Shown in pieces: positions 25,788 through 34,819 of a DNA stretch of 64,000 nucleotides (its first letter is position 1; every line of letters starts with the position of its first letter). This DNA comes from Vampirovibrionales bacterium (GTDB taxonomy: Bacteria > Cyanobacteriota > Vampirovibrionia > Vampirovibrionales > Vampirovibrionaceae). A program made the position numbers and the translations under genes. The stretch is taken from the NCBI GenBank assembly GCA_029262635.1, contig JAJCZA010000002.1, positions 124,001-188,000 on the forward strand, read 5' to 3'. The notes beneath the pieces are model-generated. The model searched no databases. It was not told the DNA's origin and was given only the letters and a program-made list of their open reading frames with translations.

Positions 25788-28493
25788 ATGATGATCGACC
25801 CCAATAAATGTACGGCCCAAGCACAGCAGGCCCTATCGAATGCCCATGATATTTTATCTCGTTTCCAGCAAAACCAGTTGGATAGCGAACACCTGTTGCT
25901 GGCTTTGGTGGAAGATGAAAAAGGCATTATTTTTAAACTTCTTGGCGGTTTGGATGTTGATATTAATGCCATGAAAAAGGATCTTGAGACCCTTCTGGCT
26001 CAACGACCTCGAGCGTCGGTCAGCTCGTTAGAGGGGGGTAATATTTACATCACTCCCCACTTCAAAAAAATGTTTGATGCGGCGGAAGCGGAAGCCAAAC
26101 GGTTTAAAGACGATTTTGTTAGCACGGAGCATTTTCTTTTGGCCATGGTGCAGGCCAGTGGTGACGCCAGTGTGATCCTGAATAAAAATAAGGTGACGAA
26201 GGATCAATTATTTAAGGCCCTGAAGGACATTCGAGGCTCTAAGCGAGTGGATAGTCCTCATGCGGAAGACAATTATCAATCTCTTGAAAAATATGGACAA
26301 GACCTGACCCAAGCGGCCCGAGACGGTAAGCTGGATCCGGTTATTGGTCGTCAGGATGAAATTCGCCGGGTAATTCAGGTGTTAAGTCGACGCACCAAAA
26401 ATAATCCCGTGTTGATTGGCGAGCCGGGTGTGGGTAAAACCGCTATTGTCGAAGGGTTAGCCCAACGAATTGTTCATGGTGATGTCCCTGAAAGCCTGAA
26501 AGAACGTCGACTGATTACATTGGATATGGGCTCACTTATTGCGGGCGCCAAATTTCGGGGTGAATTTGAGGAACGGCTAAAAGCGGTTCTCAAAGAAGTG
26601 AAAGACGCAGAAGGCGAGATTATTCTTTTTATTGACGAGCTTCATCTGGTCGTCGGTGCTGGAGCCACGGGTGAAGGCGGTATGGATGCCAGTAATCTAC
26701 TTAAGCCCATGCTGGCTCGGGGCGAACTCCACTGTGTTGGTGCCACCACATTGAATGAGTATCGAAAGTACATTGAAAAAGACACCGCACTGGAACGGCG
26801 ATTTCAGCCGGTGCTGGTTAATGAGCCTACGGTTGAGGACACGGTTAGTATCTTGCGTGGGCTGAAAGAGCGCTATGAAGTTCATCACGGGGTTCGGATT
26901 AAAGATTCAGCTATTGTAGCGGCAGCCAAGCTTTCTCATCGCTACATCCGAGATCGCTTTTTACCAGACAAGGCCATCGACCTCATTGACGAAGCCGCCT
27001 CCAAAGCCCGGATGGAGATGGATAGCATGCCGGTGGAACTGGATCGGGTGTCTCGTCAACTCATACAATTGGAAATTGAGCAAGAAGCGTTGAAAAAGGA
27101 AAAGGACGAAGCTTCCCTCGAGCGACTAGTGAAGGTCGAGAAAGAGATCAAGGAACTGGCAAAGCAAAAAAACACCTTGCAAACGCGCTGGGAAAATGAA
27201 AAAAATGCCGTACAATCCTTGACCGAACTGAAGGAAGCCATTGAGAAAGTAAAGCTGGAAATCGAACAAGCTGAACGAAGTGCTGAACTGGCCAAGGCCG
27301 CCGAGCTAAAATACGGCAAACTGCCAGAACTGATGAACAAACTGGGCGCTGAAGAAACCCGTCTGGCAGAAAGAGCCAAAGTCCACAACACGGATGATGG
27401 ACAGGAAAAGCCTCTGATTTCTGAGGAAATTGGCGAAGAGGAAATTGCTGAGGTTATTAGCCGGTGGACCGGTATTCCCATCACCAAACTAGTGGAAAGC
27501 GAAGTGGAAAAACTGACTCAGATGGAGAGTTTTCTCCATGAGCGTATTATCGGGCAGTCTGAAGCGGTTCGAGTCGTTTCCGAAGCGGTTCGACGTTCCC
27601 GTGCGGGTCTGAGTGATGAAAATAGACCCGTGGGCTCGTTTGTTTTTCTCGGCCCTACTGGTGTCGGAAAAACCGAAGTTGTTAAAGCACTGGCCGAATT
27701 CATGTTCAACGATGAGAACTCGGTTATTCGTATTGATATGTCCGAATACATGGAGAAACACGCTGTTTCTCGTCTGATTGGTTCGCCGCCCGGCTATGTT
27801 GGTCACGAGGAAGGAGGTCAGCTAACGGAAGCTGTGCGCCGAAAACCTTACAGCGTGGTTTTGTTTGACGAAATTGAAAAAGCTCATCCCGATGTTTTCA
27901 ACATTTTGCTTCAAGTGTTGGATGAGGGTCGTCTGACCGATTCCAAGGGGCGAACCGTGGACTTTAAAAATACGGTTATTATTATGACCAGTAACATGGG
28001 TAGTCAATTGATTCTGGAAAACCGGATGAAAATCTCTCTGGGTGAAAATAGTGGTTCAAGCGATGTTGCCGCACAAGAGCGCTTGCAGGAAAATGTTATG
28101 GCCGAGCTAAGGCAGCACTTTCGTCCAGAGTTTCTAAATCGGATTGACGACATTGTGTTCTTTGAATCCTTGACGCCAAGCCATTTGCGTCAAATTGTAG
28201 ACATTCAACTGGCTCACTTGCAAAATCGATTGGCGGATCGCAACATGGTTATTCATCTGAGCGATGAGGCCAAAGATTATCTGGCTAATCTCGGCTATGA
28301 TCCTGTCTATGGGGCTCGACCTTTGAAACGGGTGATTCGTCGGTATATCGAAAATCCGCTGGCTTCTATGTTGATTCGTCATGAGTTTTCCGACGGAGAC
28401 TCCATCGCCGTGAACGTTCATGAAAACAACACCGAAGAATTTGTCTTCAAAAAGGACAGGTCAGTGAAGCAGGCCGAGAAAAGCAAACAATAG
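25788..28493 (+). CDS. clpB: ATP-dependent disaggregase ClpB
   Basis: 901 residues. The N-terminal double Clp repeat (1-150) is followed by NBD1 (GEPGVGKT near 210, IILFIDELH as Walker B), a long coiled-coil M domain (about 410-540, rich in Glu, Lys and Leu) and NBD2 ([23 protein letters not shown]), then the D2 small domain. The M domain separates ClpB from ClpA and ClpC. It extracts proteins from aggregates with DnaK. No CIRCE operator is visible upstream. AAGGA precedes the ATG. Confidence 0.96.
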   Translation: MMIDPNKCTAQAQQALSNAHDILSRFQQNQLDSEHLLLALVEDEKGIIFKLLGGLDVDINAMKKDLETLLAQRPRASVSSLEGGNIYITPHFKKMFDAAEAEAKRFKDDFVSTEHFLLAMVQASGDASVILNKNKVTKDQLFKALKDIRGSKRVDSPHAEDNYQSLEKYGQDLTQAARDGKLDPVIGRQDEIRRVIQVLSRRTKNNPVLIGEPGVGKTAIVEGLAQRIVHGDVPESLKERRLITLDMGSLIAGAKFRGEFEERLKAVLKEVKDAEGEIILFIDELHLVVGAGATGEGGMDASNLLKPMLARGELHCVGATTLNEYRKYIEKDTALERRFQPVLVNEPTVEDTVSILRGLKERYEVHHGVRIKDSAIVAAAKLSHRYIRDRFLPDKAIDLIDEAASKARMEMDSMPVELDRVSRQLIQLEIEQEALKKEKDEASLERLVKVEKEIKELAKQKNTLQTRWENEKNAVQSLTELKEAIEKVKLEIEQAERSAELAKAAELKYGKLPELMNKLGAEETRLAERAKVHNTDDGQEKPLISEEIGEEEIAEVISRWTGIPITKLVESEVEKLTQMESFLHERIIGQSEAVRVVSEAVRRSRAGLSDENRPVGSFVFLGPTGVGKTEVVKALAEFMFNDENSVIRIDMSEYMEKHAVSRLIGSPPGYVGHEEGGQLTEAVRRKPYSVVLFDEIEKAHPDVFNILLQVLDEGRLTDSKGRTVDFKNTVIIMTSNMGSQLILENRMKISLGENSGSSDVAAQERLQENVMAELRQHFRPEFLNRIDDIVFFESLTPSHLRQIVDIQLAHLQNRLADRNMVIHLSDEAKDYLANLGYDPVYGARPLKRVIRRYIENPLASMLIRHEFSDGDSIAVNVHENNTEEFVFKKDRSVKQAEKSKQ

Positions 28494-28514
28494 AAAGTAG
28501 ACTATAATAAAACC

Positions 28515-28730
28515 ATGATTGAAGTCACTCGCCTGAATGGCACCCTCTTTTTTTTAAACCCGGACTTGATTGTTATGGCCGAATCCACGCCGGATACGGT
28601 GATCCGTTTGAGTCACGGGGAAAAACTGGTGGTGAGAGAATCGGTGGATGAAATTGTTCAGCAGTTTATAGATTATAAAAAACAAATCATGAGTGGCGGA
28701 TTTATGACAAAACCCCATTCCCCTGTTTAA
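28515..28730 (+). CDS. flbD: FlbD family protein
   Basis: 71 residues with the FlbD pattern: MIEVTRLNGTLFFLNPDLIVMAESTPDTVI, here split as VTRLNG, LNPDLI and TPDTVI, then a G-K-V strand and a helix EIVQQFIDYKK. The family is a small beta-rich protein usually found in flagellar or motility operons, with no fixed molecular role. Here it lies alone, 22 bases after clpB, with no flagellar gene in the window. It may share the clpB transcript. Confidence 0.8.
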   Translation: MIEVTRLNGTLFFLNPDLIVMAESTPDTVIRLSHGEKLVVRESVDEIVQQFIDYKKQIMSGGFMTKPHSPV

Positions 28731-28762
28731 CGGATTAACGGAAAAGTCTGACGTTAGAAAAC

Positions 28763-29344
28763 CTAGTCTAATCGTCGTACGGTTGGAAAATTAATCACCA
28801 TCGGAATAGAATACGTTTTTTGTGTCGCTTCATCGAACCAAGGGAAGGAGAGGAACACCTTATTGGGTAGCCTTTCTCCTTGTTCCCTAAACGCATCATT
28901 TTCCATTGTGGCATAGAGTTCGTTTTTCTCTGTATCCAATTCGGCGTCAGCAACAACCGTTAGACGGCTCGTAATCATCTCTTCACTCCGCCCCGGTTCT
29001 GGGGTAACGGTAATAAAGGGTTCGCCACTTTCAATAAGTTGTTTAAACTCTGTGGCATCAGATATTTGGGGGTTTAATTCGACCCCCTTAATAGCGCCTC
29101 CTCTTGAGACGGTGCCTTCAATTTTTTTAAAGATTTCGTTTTTCAAGGTTTCGAGCTCTAACCCTTGAAAGTCTTTTTCTTTGGCCAGCTCTATTTCGGC
29201 TATTTTTGCATCTATTTCTTTCTCTAAGTCACTTCTTGTATTCTCATCTTTCTTCTCTGCACCTTTAAAGCGCGGCTGAGCCAAAGGATAAGAGCGATAA
29301 TGTCCAGCTGTCGAAGAAGAGAAAGAAAGGGCCGGATGAAACAC
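28763..29344 (-). CDS. uncharacterized protein with N-terminal PRFKG motif
   Basis: 193 residues from a GTG at 29344 with GAGG ten bases upstream. Not recognised. A Ser-rich start leads into PRFKGAEKK at 24-32, an instance of the window's F-[G/S/K] motif, then a highly charged helical stretch to about residue 70. The rest looks like a mixed beta domain with FITVTPEPGRSEE, SRLTVVADAELD and VFLSFPWFDEATQ. No signal peptide. It is convergent with flbD. Base composition looks like that of its neighbours. Confidence 0.6.
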   Translation of the reverse strand: MFHPALSFSSSTAGHYRSYPLAQPRFKGAEKKDENTRSDLEKEIDAKIAEIELAKEKDFQGLELETLKNEIFKKIEGTVSRGGAIKGVELNPQISDATEFKQLIESGEPFITVTPEPGRSEEMITSRLTVVADAELDTEKNELYATMENDAFREQGERLPNKVFLSFPWFDEATQKTYSIPMVINFPTVRRLD

Positions 29345-29492
29345 GTTTTAAAGACCTCAAATGATGTTAATGTCGTAAAAATAAGTGGATTAGAACTGGT
29401 TACTATATATATAACAACCCCGCATCAGAATCAATTGCTTTAATGCCCCTGAAGTTTAAGTTATGTAATCAAAGGGGCTTTTAAAAGTCGTT

Positions 29493-30893
29493 TTACGCCG
29501 CTCGAAAATGATCCAGATAGATCGTTAAAATATAAAGGTATAAGGTAAAGGTGAGAATATCGCTTAGTGTGGTAATAAAAGGCCCGCCTACCCCAGCCGG
29601 ATCCTGTTTTAGAAATTTTTGGTAGCAGTATGGAACCAGTATCCCTGTTAGTGACGTGGTTATTAGTGAAATAATGATCCAGGCTGATAAAAGCAAGGTT
29701 AAATCCATATCCCGATAAACAAAAAGTGAAAAGAAAGCGACAAACGACGCGAATAGCCCTCCCGTGATGATAGCCACACGAAATTCGCGGGTTAGCTTTT
29801 CTTTGATGTTGTCATCCGTAATAAGGCCCTGGGCAATTCCGCGTACGGCAATGGTATCGCTTTGGGTACCCATATTTCCAGCCAGCCCTGTCAGTAAAGG
29901 CATAAATGATACTGCAATTACCGCCGCCTGAATGGTTGTTTCATACGAAGCAATGATAAATGAGGCAAATAGATGCCCCACGACCGTAATCGAAAGCCAG
30001 GGCATTCGAGCCTTCACTGCATTTAGAGCCGAGCCGGTGAGCAGGTTTTTTTCGTCCATTTCTTCCAAATGAATCCCCGAGACCCGGTACAAATCTTCGG
30101 AGGTCTCTTCTTCAATGACATCAATAATGTCATCCAGTGTTATGATTCCCTTCAAGATATTGAATTCATCCACCACGGGCATTGCCAGTAAGTTATAGTA
30201 TTTTCTGAATAAGTTCGCCGCAAAGGCTTGATCATAACTGGTTAAAATCGATTTTACGTCTGTTGTCACAACCTGAGAAAGGGGTGCATCGTCTTCGACC
30301 AGAATTAGTTGCTTTAAGCTGACAACCCCCTGTAAATGGTCGCTCTCATCCACCAGGTAGCAGTAATAGACGAAATCTTTTTCTTCCGCCTGTCGAATCA
30401 GTTCCAGTGCCTTTTGTGTGGTTTGATCCTGGGATACTTTTATAAAATCTGTTGACATAATACCGGCTGCCGTGTCCGGTTCTTCCATCATCAGGTCTCT
30501 AATCGCTCGTGTGTCGCTATCGTAAGGCATTTCTTGCAGTAGTTTTTGGCTTTGGGCCGTGTCCAAATCCTGGAGAATTGCCACCGCGTCATCGGCTGGC
30601 ATCAAGCGTAGAATATCTCCGCCCATTTTCCCAGAAAGCGATGCAAGACAGGCTTGCTGTAAGTCTTCATCGAGACTGGTTAAAACCTGAGCCGCCTGAC
30701 CAATGTTTAGATACTGAAAGCAGGTGAGCGCTTCTTCTTCTGTCAGCAGAATTTCCATGACTTCAGCAATATCCGCAAAGTGGCTCTTGGCAAGTAGCCG
30801 ACGTAACCCTGTCGGGTTCTTCAGGATTAAAAATCGTTTTATTTTCCCGCCCAAAGAACTGGAGCGGTCACCGGTTACATGAGAGGTTGTCAT
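29493..30893 (-). CDS. mgtE: magnesium transporter MgtE
   Basis: 466 residues. Cytoplasmic N domain (about 20-140, superhelical, DDAVAILQDLD), two CBS domains (about 145-270, with MSTDFIKVSQDQTTQKALE and VTTDVKSIL), a plug helix and five TM helices with the pore signature GNMGTQSDTIAVRGIAQG. It is a Mg-gated Mg channel; CBS and N domains close it at high Mg. The long leader on the minus strand shows no M-box that could be recognised. ATG start at 30893. Confidence 0.94.
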   Translation of the reverse strand: MTTSHVTGDRSSSLGGKIKRFLILKNPTGLRRLLAKSHFADIAEVMEILLTEEEALTCFQYLNIGQAAQVLTSLDEDLQQACLASLSGKMGGDILRLMPADDAVAILQDLDTAQSQKLLQEMPYDSDTRAIRDLMMEEPDTAAGIMSTDFIKVSQDQTTQKALELIRQAEEKDFVYYCYLVDESDHLQGVVSLKQLILVEDDAPLSQVVTTDVKSILTSYDQAFAANLFRKYYNLLAMPVVDEFNILKGIITLDDIIDVIEEETSEDLYRVSGIHLEEMDEKNLLTGSALNAVKARMPWLSITVVGHLFASFIIASYETTIQAAVIAVSFMPLLTGLAGNMGTQSDTIAVRGIAQGLITDDNIKEKLTREFRVAIITGGLFASFVAFFSLFVYRDMDLTLLLSAWIIISLITTSLTGILVPYCYQKFLKQDPAGVGGPFITTLSDILTFTLYLYILTIYLDHFRAA

Positions 30894-31047
30894 GAATATT
30901 ACGTCCTAGTCTCGGTTATTCCAAGGTCCGTTTTAGCTGTTCTGATTGCTTTCAACAGATGACGGTGCTTTTCTTGCTGAACGTTTCATTCTAGGTGAAT
31001 TGTCTGTTTTTGACCAGAACGGGATGTGTGGATGTTTCTTATAATAG

Positions 31048-31084
31048 AACAAAAAGCGCCCAGAAAGGATGGACGCTTTTTGTT
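31048..31084 (-). terminator. rho-independent terminator after rplA
   Basis: An 11-bp stem (AACAAAAAGCG with CGCTTTTTGTT) and a 15-base loop. Read on the minus strand, the stem ends in CTTTTTGTT, 18 bases beyond the rplA stop. Confidence 0.8.
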
Positions 31085-31101
31085 AAAAGGAGGTGTGTGT
31101 C

Positions 31102-31836
31102 TTAAGAAGCCGACAAGAAATCTTTGGCTTCGGCGGTTAGTTTACTGGTATCCAGCGTAATGCCTGGCCCCATCGTCGATGTTAGGGCGACCGACTTTAC
31201 GTAGGTACCTTTAGCCGCGGAAGGGCGGTTTCGGATAATTGCATCATACAGCGTGGAAAAATTGGTCATCAGCTGTGTTTCTGAAAAACTCGATTTTCCA
31301 ATGGCCACGTGGACAATTCCGGCTTTATCGGCTCGGAACTCTACTTTACCCGCTTTACTGTCTTTTACGGCTTGGGCAATGTCAAAGGTCACGGTACCGG
31401 TTTTCGGGTTTGGCATTAAACCACGCGGTCCCAAAAATCGAGCGACTTTAGCCAGTGCGCCCATGATATCTGGTGTTGCGATTAATACATCGAAATCAAT
31501 GAAATTTTCTTTTTGGATGCGCTCAATCAGTTCATCACCACCCGCGATATCCGCACCAGCGGTTTCAGCTTCTTTAACCTTTTCGCCTTTGGCGATAACT
31601 GCAACCCGAACCGTCTTACCGGTACCTTCAGGCAGAATAACCGTGTTTCTTACCTGTTGATCGGCTTGTTTCACGTCAATACCAAGACGAATATGGCATT
31701 CAATTGTTTCATCAAACTTGGTGTTTCCATCGAGTGCTTTTTTCAACACATTCACCGCTGCCTGAGCCGTAACGGGATCAACCAGAGTATCCGTTACTTC
31801 CTTAAACCGTTGTTGTCGTCGTGTTAGTTTTGCCAT
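31102..31836 (-). CDS. rplA: 50S ribosomal protein L1
   Basis: About 244 residues from the ATG at 31836 ([16 protein letters not shown]), with AGAGGA just upstream; the frame is open 15 codons further but that is not L1-like. Motifs: [51 protein letters not shown] and [17 protein letters not shown]1 forms the stalk at the E site and in many bacteria represses its own operon by binding mRNA. It is the last gene of tRNA-Trp-secE-nusG-rplK-rplA. Confidence 0.97.
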   Translation of the reverse strand: MAKLTRRQQRFKEVTDTLVDPVTAQAAVNVLKKALDGNTKFDETIECHIRLGIDVKQADQQVRNTVILPEGTGKTVRVAVIAKGEKVKEAETAGADIAGGDELIERIQKENFIDFDVLIATPDIMGALAKVARFLGPRGLMPNPKTGTVTFDIAQAVKDSKAGKVEFRADKAGIVHVAIGKSSFSETQLMTNFSTLYDAIIRNRPSAAKGTYVKSVALTSTMGPGITLDTSKLTAEAKDFLSAS

Positions 31837-31934
31837 GATTCCTCTTTCTGTGGTCAAACAGACGGTTAAACGTCCTTCCACGCCATTAATGTGTTAATAA
31901 ATAGGGTTTAAAAGTATAATGATGCTTTTAACAG

Positions 31935-32360
31935 CTAGCTTGCAACGGTCACGCCCATGCTTCGAGCGGTTCCTGCAACAATTTTCATCGCCGCTTCAAT
32001 GTCATTAGCGTTGAGATCCGGCATTTTTGCTTCGGCAATCTCCTTTACCTGTGCCTGAGTTAGCTGGGCAACCTTATCTTTATGGGGTGTTGCAGAACCT
32101 TTGGGGATGTTAACCGCTTGCTTAATCAGAAAGGCCATGGGTGGGCATTTCAGAACAAAGCTGAATGAACGATCCTCGTAAACAGTAATTTCAACAGGAA
32201 TAACCTGTCCAGCTTTATCGGCTGTTGCCGCATTGTAAGCCTTGCAAAATTCCATGATGTTGACACCGTGCTGACCCAATGCAGGGCCGACGGGAGGAGA
32301 GGGGTTTGCTTTTCCGGCTTCAATTTGAAGTTTGATTCTACCTGTAATTTTTTTAGCCAC
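31935..32360 (-). CDS. rplK: 50S ribosomal protein L11
   Basis: 141 residues with the family start [35 protein letters not shown] (in pieces: [24 protein letters not shown]) and C-terminal [12 protein letters not shown]11 organises the GTPase-associated centre of 23S rRNA with L10/L12. Order nusG-rplK-rplA is the usual one; 96 bases separate it from nusG. Confidence 0.97.
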   Translation of the reverse strand: MAKKITGRIKLQIEAGKANPSPPVGPALGQHGVNIMEFCKAYNAATADKAGQVIPVEITVYEDRSFSFVLKCPPMAFLIKQAVNIPKGSATPHKDKVAQLTQAQVKEIAEAKMPDLNANDIEAAMKIVAGTARSMGVTVAS

Positions 32361-32456
32361 GGTAACGGTCTAACCTCCGATTATAGATGTTTGTTGTTTT
32401 AATAAATAGTGAGTGATGGGTATTATACATGTAACAAAATAGATTGTCTTGTAAAA

Positions 32457-33341
32457 TTAAAGCTTCTGAACTTGGTTGAAGACCAGTTCGACCGGGGTGT
32501 CTCGTCCGAAAATGGAAACCGAGGCCTTGATTTTGCCCTTTTCCGGCGATACTTCTGTAACGGTTCCTTCAAATTCGGCAAACGGTCCGCTGATAATTCG
32601 GATGTTTTCGCCCACCTTGAGATCGACTTCCACTTTTTCGGTGGTGGGTACCGAACGGAAGAGAATACGCTTGATTTCTGAGTCACGAGCAGGAACCGGC
32701 TTTTTCTCGCTTCCTACAAACTTGGTGACGCCCGGCGTATGCCGAACAACGTACCAGGAATCATCCTCCATCAGCATTTCCACGAGCACGTAGCCGGGAA
32801 AGAGCCGTTCTTCTTTTTCCTGCCGCTTTCCGCCTTTAATTTTTGTGACTGTTTTTTGAGGCACTTCCACCCGGAAAATCTTGTTGGCCATGTTCATGGA
32901 CTCAATCCGGCGTTCCAGATTGATTTTCACCTTATTTTCGTGGCCAGAATACGTATGGACGATATACCAGCGAGCACGCTTGGCTCTTGGAACCTTGGGT
33001 TTTGACTTTTCCTCATCCTCTTCCCGTGCGGTACCTGGCTCTAGCCGAGTTAGGGACGGGTCCCCCAGGGACGATTCGCCTTCCTCTGTTTCGGGCTCAT
33101 CATCCGTAGTGACAACGCCCAGAGGCTGAACCGTTTCTTCTTTTAAGGCAGGAAAAGTGGTTTCGTCTTGTTCGGATCCTGTTTCCTCAAAAGCGGCTTC
33201 AGGTGAAATGGATGCCTCTTCGGAAGCGGGTAAATCTTCAACACTCACCGCAGAGGACTCGACTGTTTTCCCTGATTCGTTCAAGGGACTTTCACTTAAA
33301 GCGTCTGGGGTGTCAAATTCTTGCTCTTTATTGGATTCCAT
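32457..33341 (-). CDS. nusG: transcription antitermination factor NusG with long acidic N-terminal extension
   Basis: About 294 residues from the ATG at 33341; an ATG at 33374 would add eleven. The NGN domain begins only near residue 124 (RARWYIVHTYSGHENKVK), then PGYVLVEMLMEDDSWYVVRHTPGV and a KOW domain (VGENIRIISGPFAEFEGTV). The first 120 residues are rich in Glu, Ser, Asp and Pro and should be disordered. NusG normally has about 180 residues, so this extension is unusual in bulk. It couples RNA polymerase to ribosomes or Rho. Location between secE and rplK confirms identity. Confidence 0.96.
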   Translation of the reverse strand: MESNKEQEFDTPDALSESPLNESGKTVESSAVSVEDLPASEEASISPEAAFEETGSEQDETTFPALKEETVQPLGVVTTDDEPETEEGESSLGDPSLTRLEPGTAREEDEEKSKPKVPRAKRARWYIVHTYSGHENKVKINLERRIESMNMANKIFRVEVPQKTVTKIKGGKRQEKEERLFPGYVLVEMLMEDDSWYVVRHTPGVTKFVGSEKKPVPARDSEIKRILFRSVPTTEKVEVDLKVGENIRIISGPFAEFEGTVTEVSPEKGKIKASVSIFGRDTPVELVFNQVQKL

Positions 33342-33402
33342 CAATAGGTACTCTCGTTTTCGTTGATATAACATGCGTACAATATTTATTTAATGTTCTG
33401 AC

Positions 33403-33675
33403 TTACGTTAAGTATTTGGGCAGTTCCTCGGTTAAAAACTGAATGACAATACGGAACGTGTTATCCGCAATCCACATGCCAAGGCTTACAATAGCGACCA
33501 TGACAATGACGATAATGGTATTACCCCAGATTTGTGGCACGGTGGGCCAGGTGATTTTGGTAAATTCTTTTTGAATCGCCTTCAGCTCGTTCAGAAGTCC
33601 GCCATCGTTTTTCGGCGTGTTGGGTTTCGGCTTCTTGGCGTTGGTCTTTTTTTTCGGGGGGTTTGTGGTGGCCAT
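33403..33675 (-). CDS. secE: protein translocase subunit SecE
   Basis: 90 residues from the ATG at 33675. The same frame runs open through the upstream tRNA to 33924, but only the shorter form is SecE-like. A Lys/Pro/Asn-rich head (1-24) leads to ELKAIQKEFTKITWPTVPQIWGNT and one TM helix (IIVIVMVAIVSLGMWI). SecE clamps SecY in the translocon. The gene lies between tRNA-Trp and nusG, the usual bacterial arrangement. Confidence 0.94.
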   Translation of the reverse strand: MATTNPPKKKTNAKKPKPNTPKNDGGLLNELKAIQKEFTKITWPTVPQIWGNTIIVIVMVAIVSLGMWIADNTFRIVIQFLTEELPKYLT

Positions 33676-33749
33676 GGTACTCACAGTATCATTGATCTCT
33701 TGGTTAGGTTCATTAATATCGAGCTTGTTTCGGTGAGGTAGAGGAGATT

Positions 33750-33822
33750 CGCGCCCTGGAGGACTCGAACCCCCGACATTCGGTTTTGGAGACCGACGTT
33801 CTACCAACTGAACTAAGGACGC
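33750..33822 (-). tRNA. tRNA-Trp (anticodon CCA)
   Basis: A 73-base cloverleaf on the minus strand. The acceptor arm is GCGTCCT with AGGGCGC (one T-G pair) plus discriminator G. The D loop is AGTTCAGTTGGTAGAAC, the anticodon CCA at 33787-33789 lies in the loop CTCCAAA, and the T arm carries GGTTCGAGTCC. CCA is not encoded. It is immediately upstream of secE, as in many bacteria. Confidence 0.95.
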
Positions 33823-33971
33823 AGTCACCTCTAGGTTAGTTCTAATTCTGGGATTGTGGAGAACAGACTCCTTTTTGAAGGTTCTTTCTGAAGACACACG
33901 GTAGCAAGCGGGGAAGAGAATCATTTGATCTACAGCTTATTCAGCCATAACTTGACCATGTGTAAGCCGTT

Positions 33972-34000
33972 ATTCTAATGATAATAAACCCCTATGTCAA
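33972..34000 (-). promoter_or_regulatory. strong sigma70-type promoter of tRNA-Trp-secE-nusG-rplK-rplA
   Basis: On the minus strand, a perfect TTGACA (33995-34000) and TAGAAT (33972-33977) are separated by 17 bases. Transcription would begin near 33965, about 140 bases before the tRNA. Confidence 0.75.
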
Positions 34001-34062
34001 CCGACGATTCTCACGTTTTTTCAGGAGGTAAAAATAACGTTACATGATGAAATAAAAACGCA

Positions 34063-34089
34063 TTTACACCGTTTCACCCTCGTTATAAA
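34063..34089 (+). promoter_or_regulatory. candidate promoter of the first small motif gene
   Basis: TTTACA at 34063-34068 and TATAAA at 34084-34089. The 15-base spacer is short, so strength is uncertain. The start of transcription would be about 45 bases before the ATG at 34142. Confidence 0.35.
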
Positions 34090-34141
34090 GAATAATCAAC
34101 ACGCACATATACCTTTAACCTCCAGAAGGATTCTCTCAATC

Positions 34142-34411
34142 ATGCGAATCACCCCACAGAACACGACTCCACTACAGTTTGGAGCCATCTCGACCACAAG
34201 GCCAAAGAGAACTAAAGAGTATGACCAATTTACCCTGACCTATTATGTTACAGGAAGGGACCGGGCCCGTTTAAACAAGGCTTCTTTAGCTCTACTGAAC
34301 GAAACTAAAGGGATGGACGACAAGACCTTTGAGAAACACCTTAAAATCTCTCCTGCTCTTCAGAAATTGAGCCAGCTCAGAGAAACACTGGCCCGGAAAG
34401 CCTATCAATAA
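34142..34411 (+). CDS. small uncharacterized protein, paralog 1 of a tandem pair (LQFG motif)
   Basis: 89 residues, ATG at 34142 with AGAAGGA ten bases upstream. Not recognised as any known family. It begins MRITPQNTTPLQFGAIS and has YYVTGRDRARLNKAS near 34-48, ending LARKAYQ. The next gene keeps the same plan: MRISAQSTPIRFG, then YYATGNDRILLTRAY, then LARKAE. The pair therefore arose by duplication. It is basic and soluble, without signal peptide, TM helix or cysteine. Its function is unknown; the N-terminal LQFG is shared with unrelated proteins in the window. Confidence 0.65.
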   Translation: MRITPQNTTPLQFGAISTTRPKRTKEYDQFTLTYYVTGRDRARLNKASLALLNETKGMDDKTFEKHLKISPALQKLSQLRETLARKAYQ

Positions 34412-34468
34412 ACCCAGTTCACAAGGAGTTAAGGCATGGCGCGCCAATTTGCTTTACCGCTGTTTTAC

Positions 34469-34498
34469 TTGTATTTTTGCTCCTGTCTTTATTATAAT
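34469..34498 (+). promoter_or_regulatory. sigma70-type promoter of the second small motif gene
   Basis: TTGTAT at 34469-34474 and a perfect TATAAT at 34493-34498 with an 18-base spacer. Transcription would start near 34505, about 53 bases before the ATG. The second paralog is therefore separately transcribed. Confidence 0.6.
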
Positions 34499-34557
34499 CT
34501 TGCAAAAGATTTGTATTTTAATAATTAGAAGTAAAAGCCAATAGGAGTTTTTCCGTT

Positions 34558-34803
34558 ATGCGAATTTCCGCTCAAAGTACCCCGATTCGATTTGGTGAGG
34601 TTTATAGAAATGAGTCTCAACTTGGGACCACGCCCTCTAGAACGTTTAAATACAATAATGAAATTTACTATGCCACCGGTAATGATCGAATTTTACTCAC
34701 TCGAGCCTACGAAGCAACCGTTATGGCTACGGGGGATGCGAAAACTAAAAAAGAAAATGTGCTTGAGATGTTTAAGAGAAGATTAGCCCGAAAAGCTGAG
34801 TAA
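34558..34803 (+). CDS. small uncharacterized protein, paralog 2 of a tandem pair (IRFG motif)
   Basis: 81 residues, ATG at 34558 with AGGAG ten bases upstream. It parallels the preceding gene from end to end (MRIS-Q-T start, IRFG at 10-13, YYATGNDRILLTRA, LARKAE end), with short length differences between. Not recognised beyond that. Soluble and basic, with no cysteine. It has its own promoter. Conservation of the RFG motif after duplication suggests that the motif is under selection. Confidence 0.65.
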   Translation: MRISAQSTPIRFGEVYRNESQLGTTPSRTFKYNNEIYYATGNDRILLTRAYEATVMATGDAKTKKENVLEMFKRRLARKAE

Positions 34804-34819
34804 CTTCCTTTTCATGCGG

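Noticed and set aside
29398-29419. Palindrome-like GGTT...TATATATATA...AACC upstream of the gene at 28763
   Set aside because: Mismatches flank the A/T core, and such A/T runs are common in intergenic DNA; it may simply be a promoter.
30894-31047. Possible Mg-sensing M-box riboswitch before mgtE
   Set aside because: The leader was read on the minus strand and none of the conserved M-box blocks was recognised.
34436-34528. A 30-codon ORF after AAGGAG between the two small paralogs
   Set aside because: Its body contains the TTGTAT/TATAAT promoter of the next gene, which explains the sequence better. The AAGGAG may be chance.
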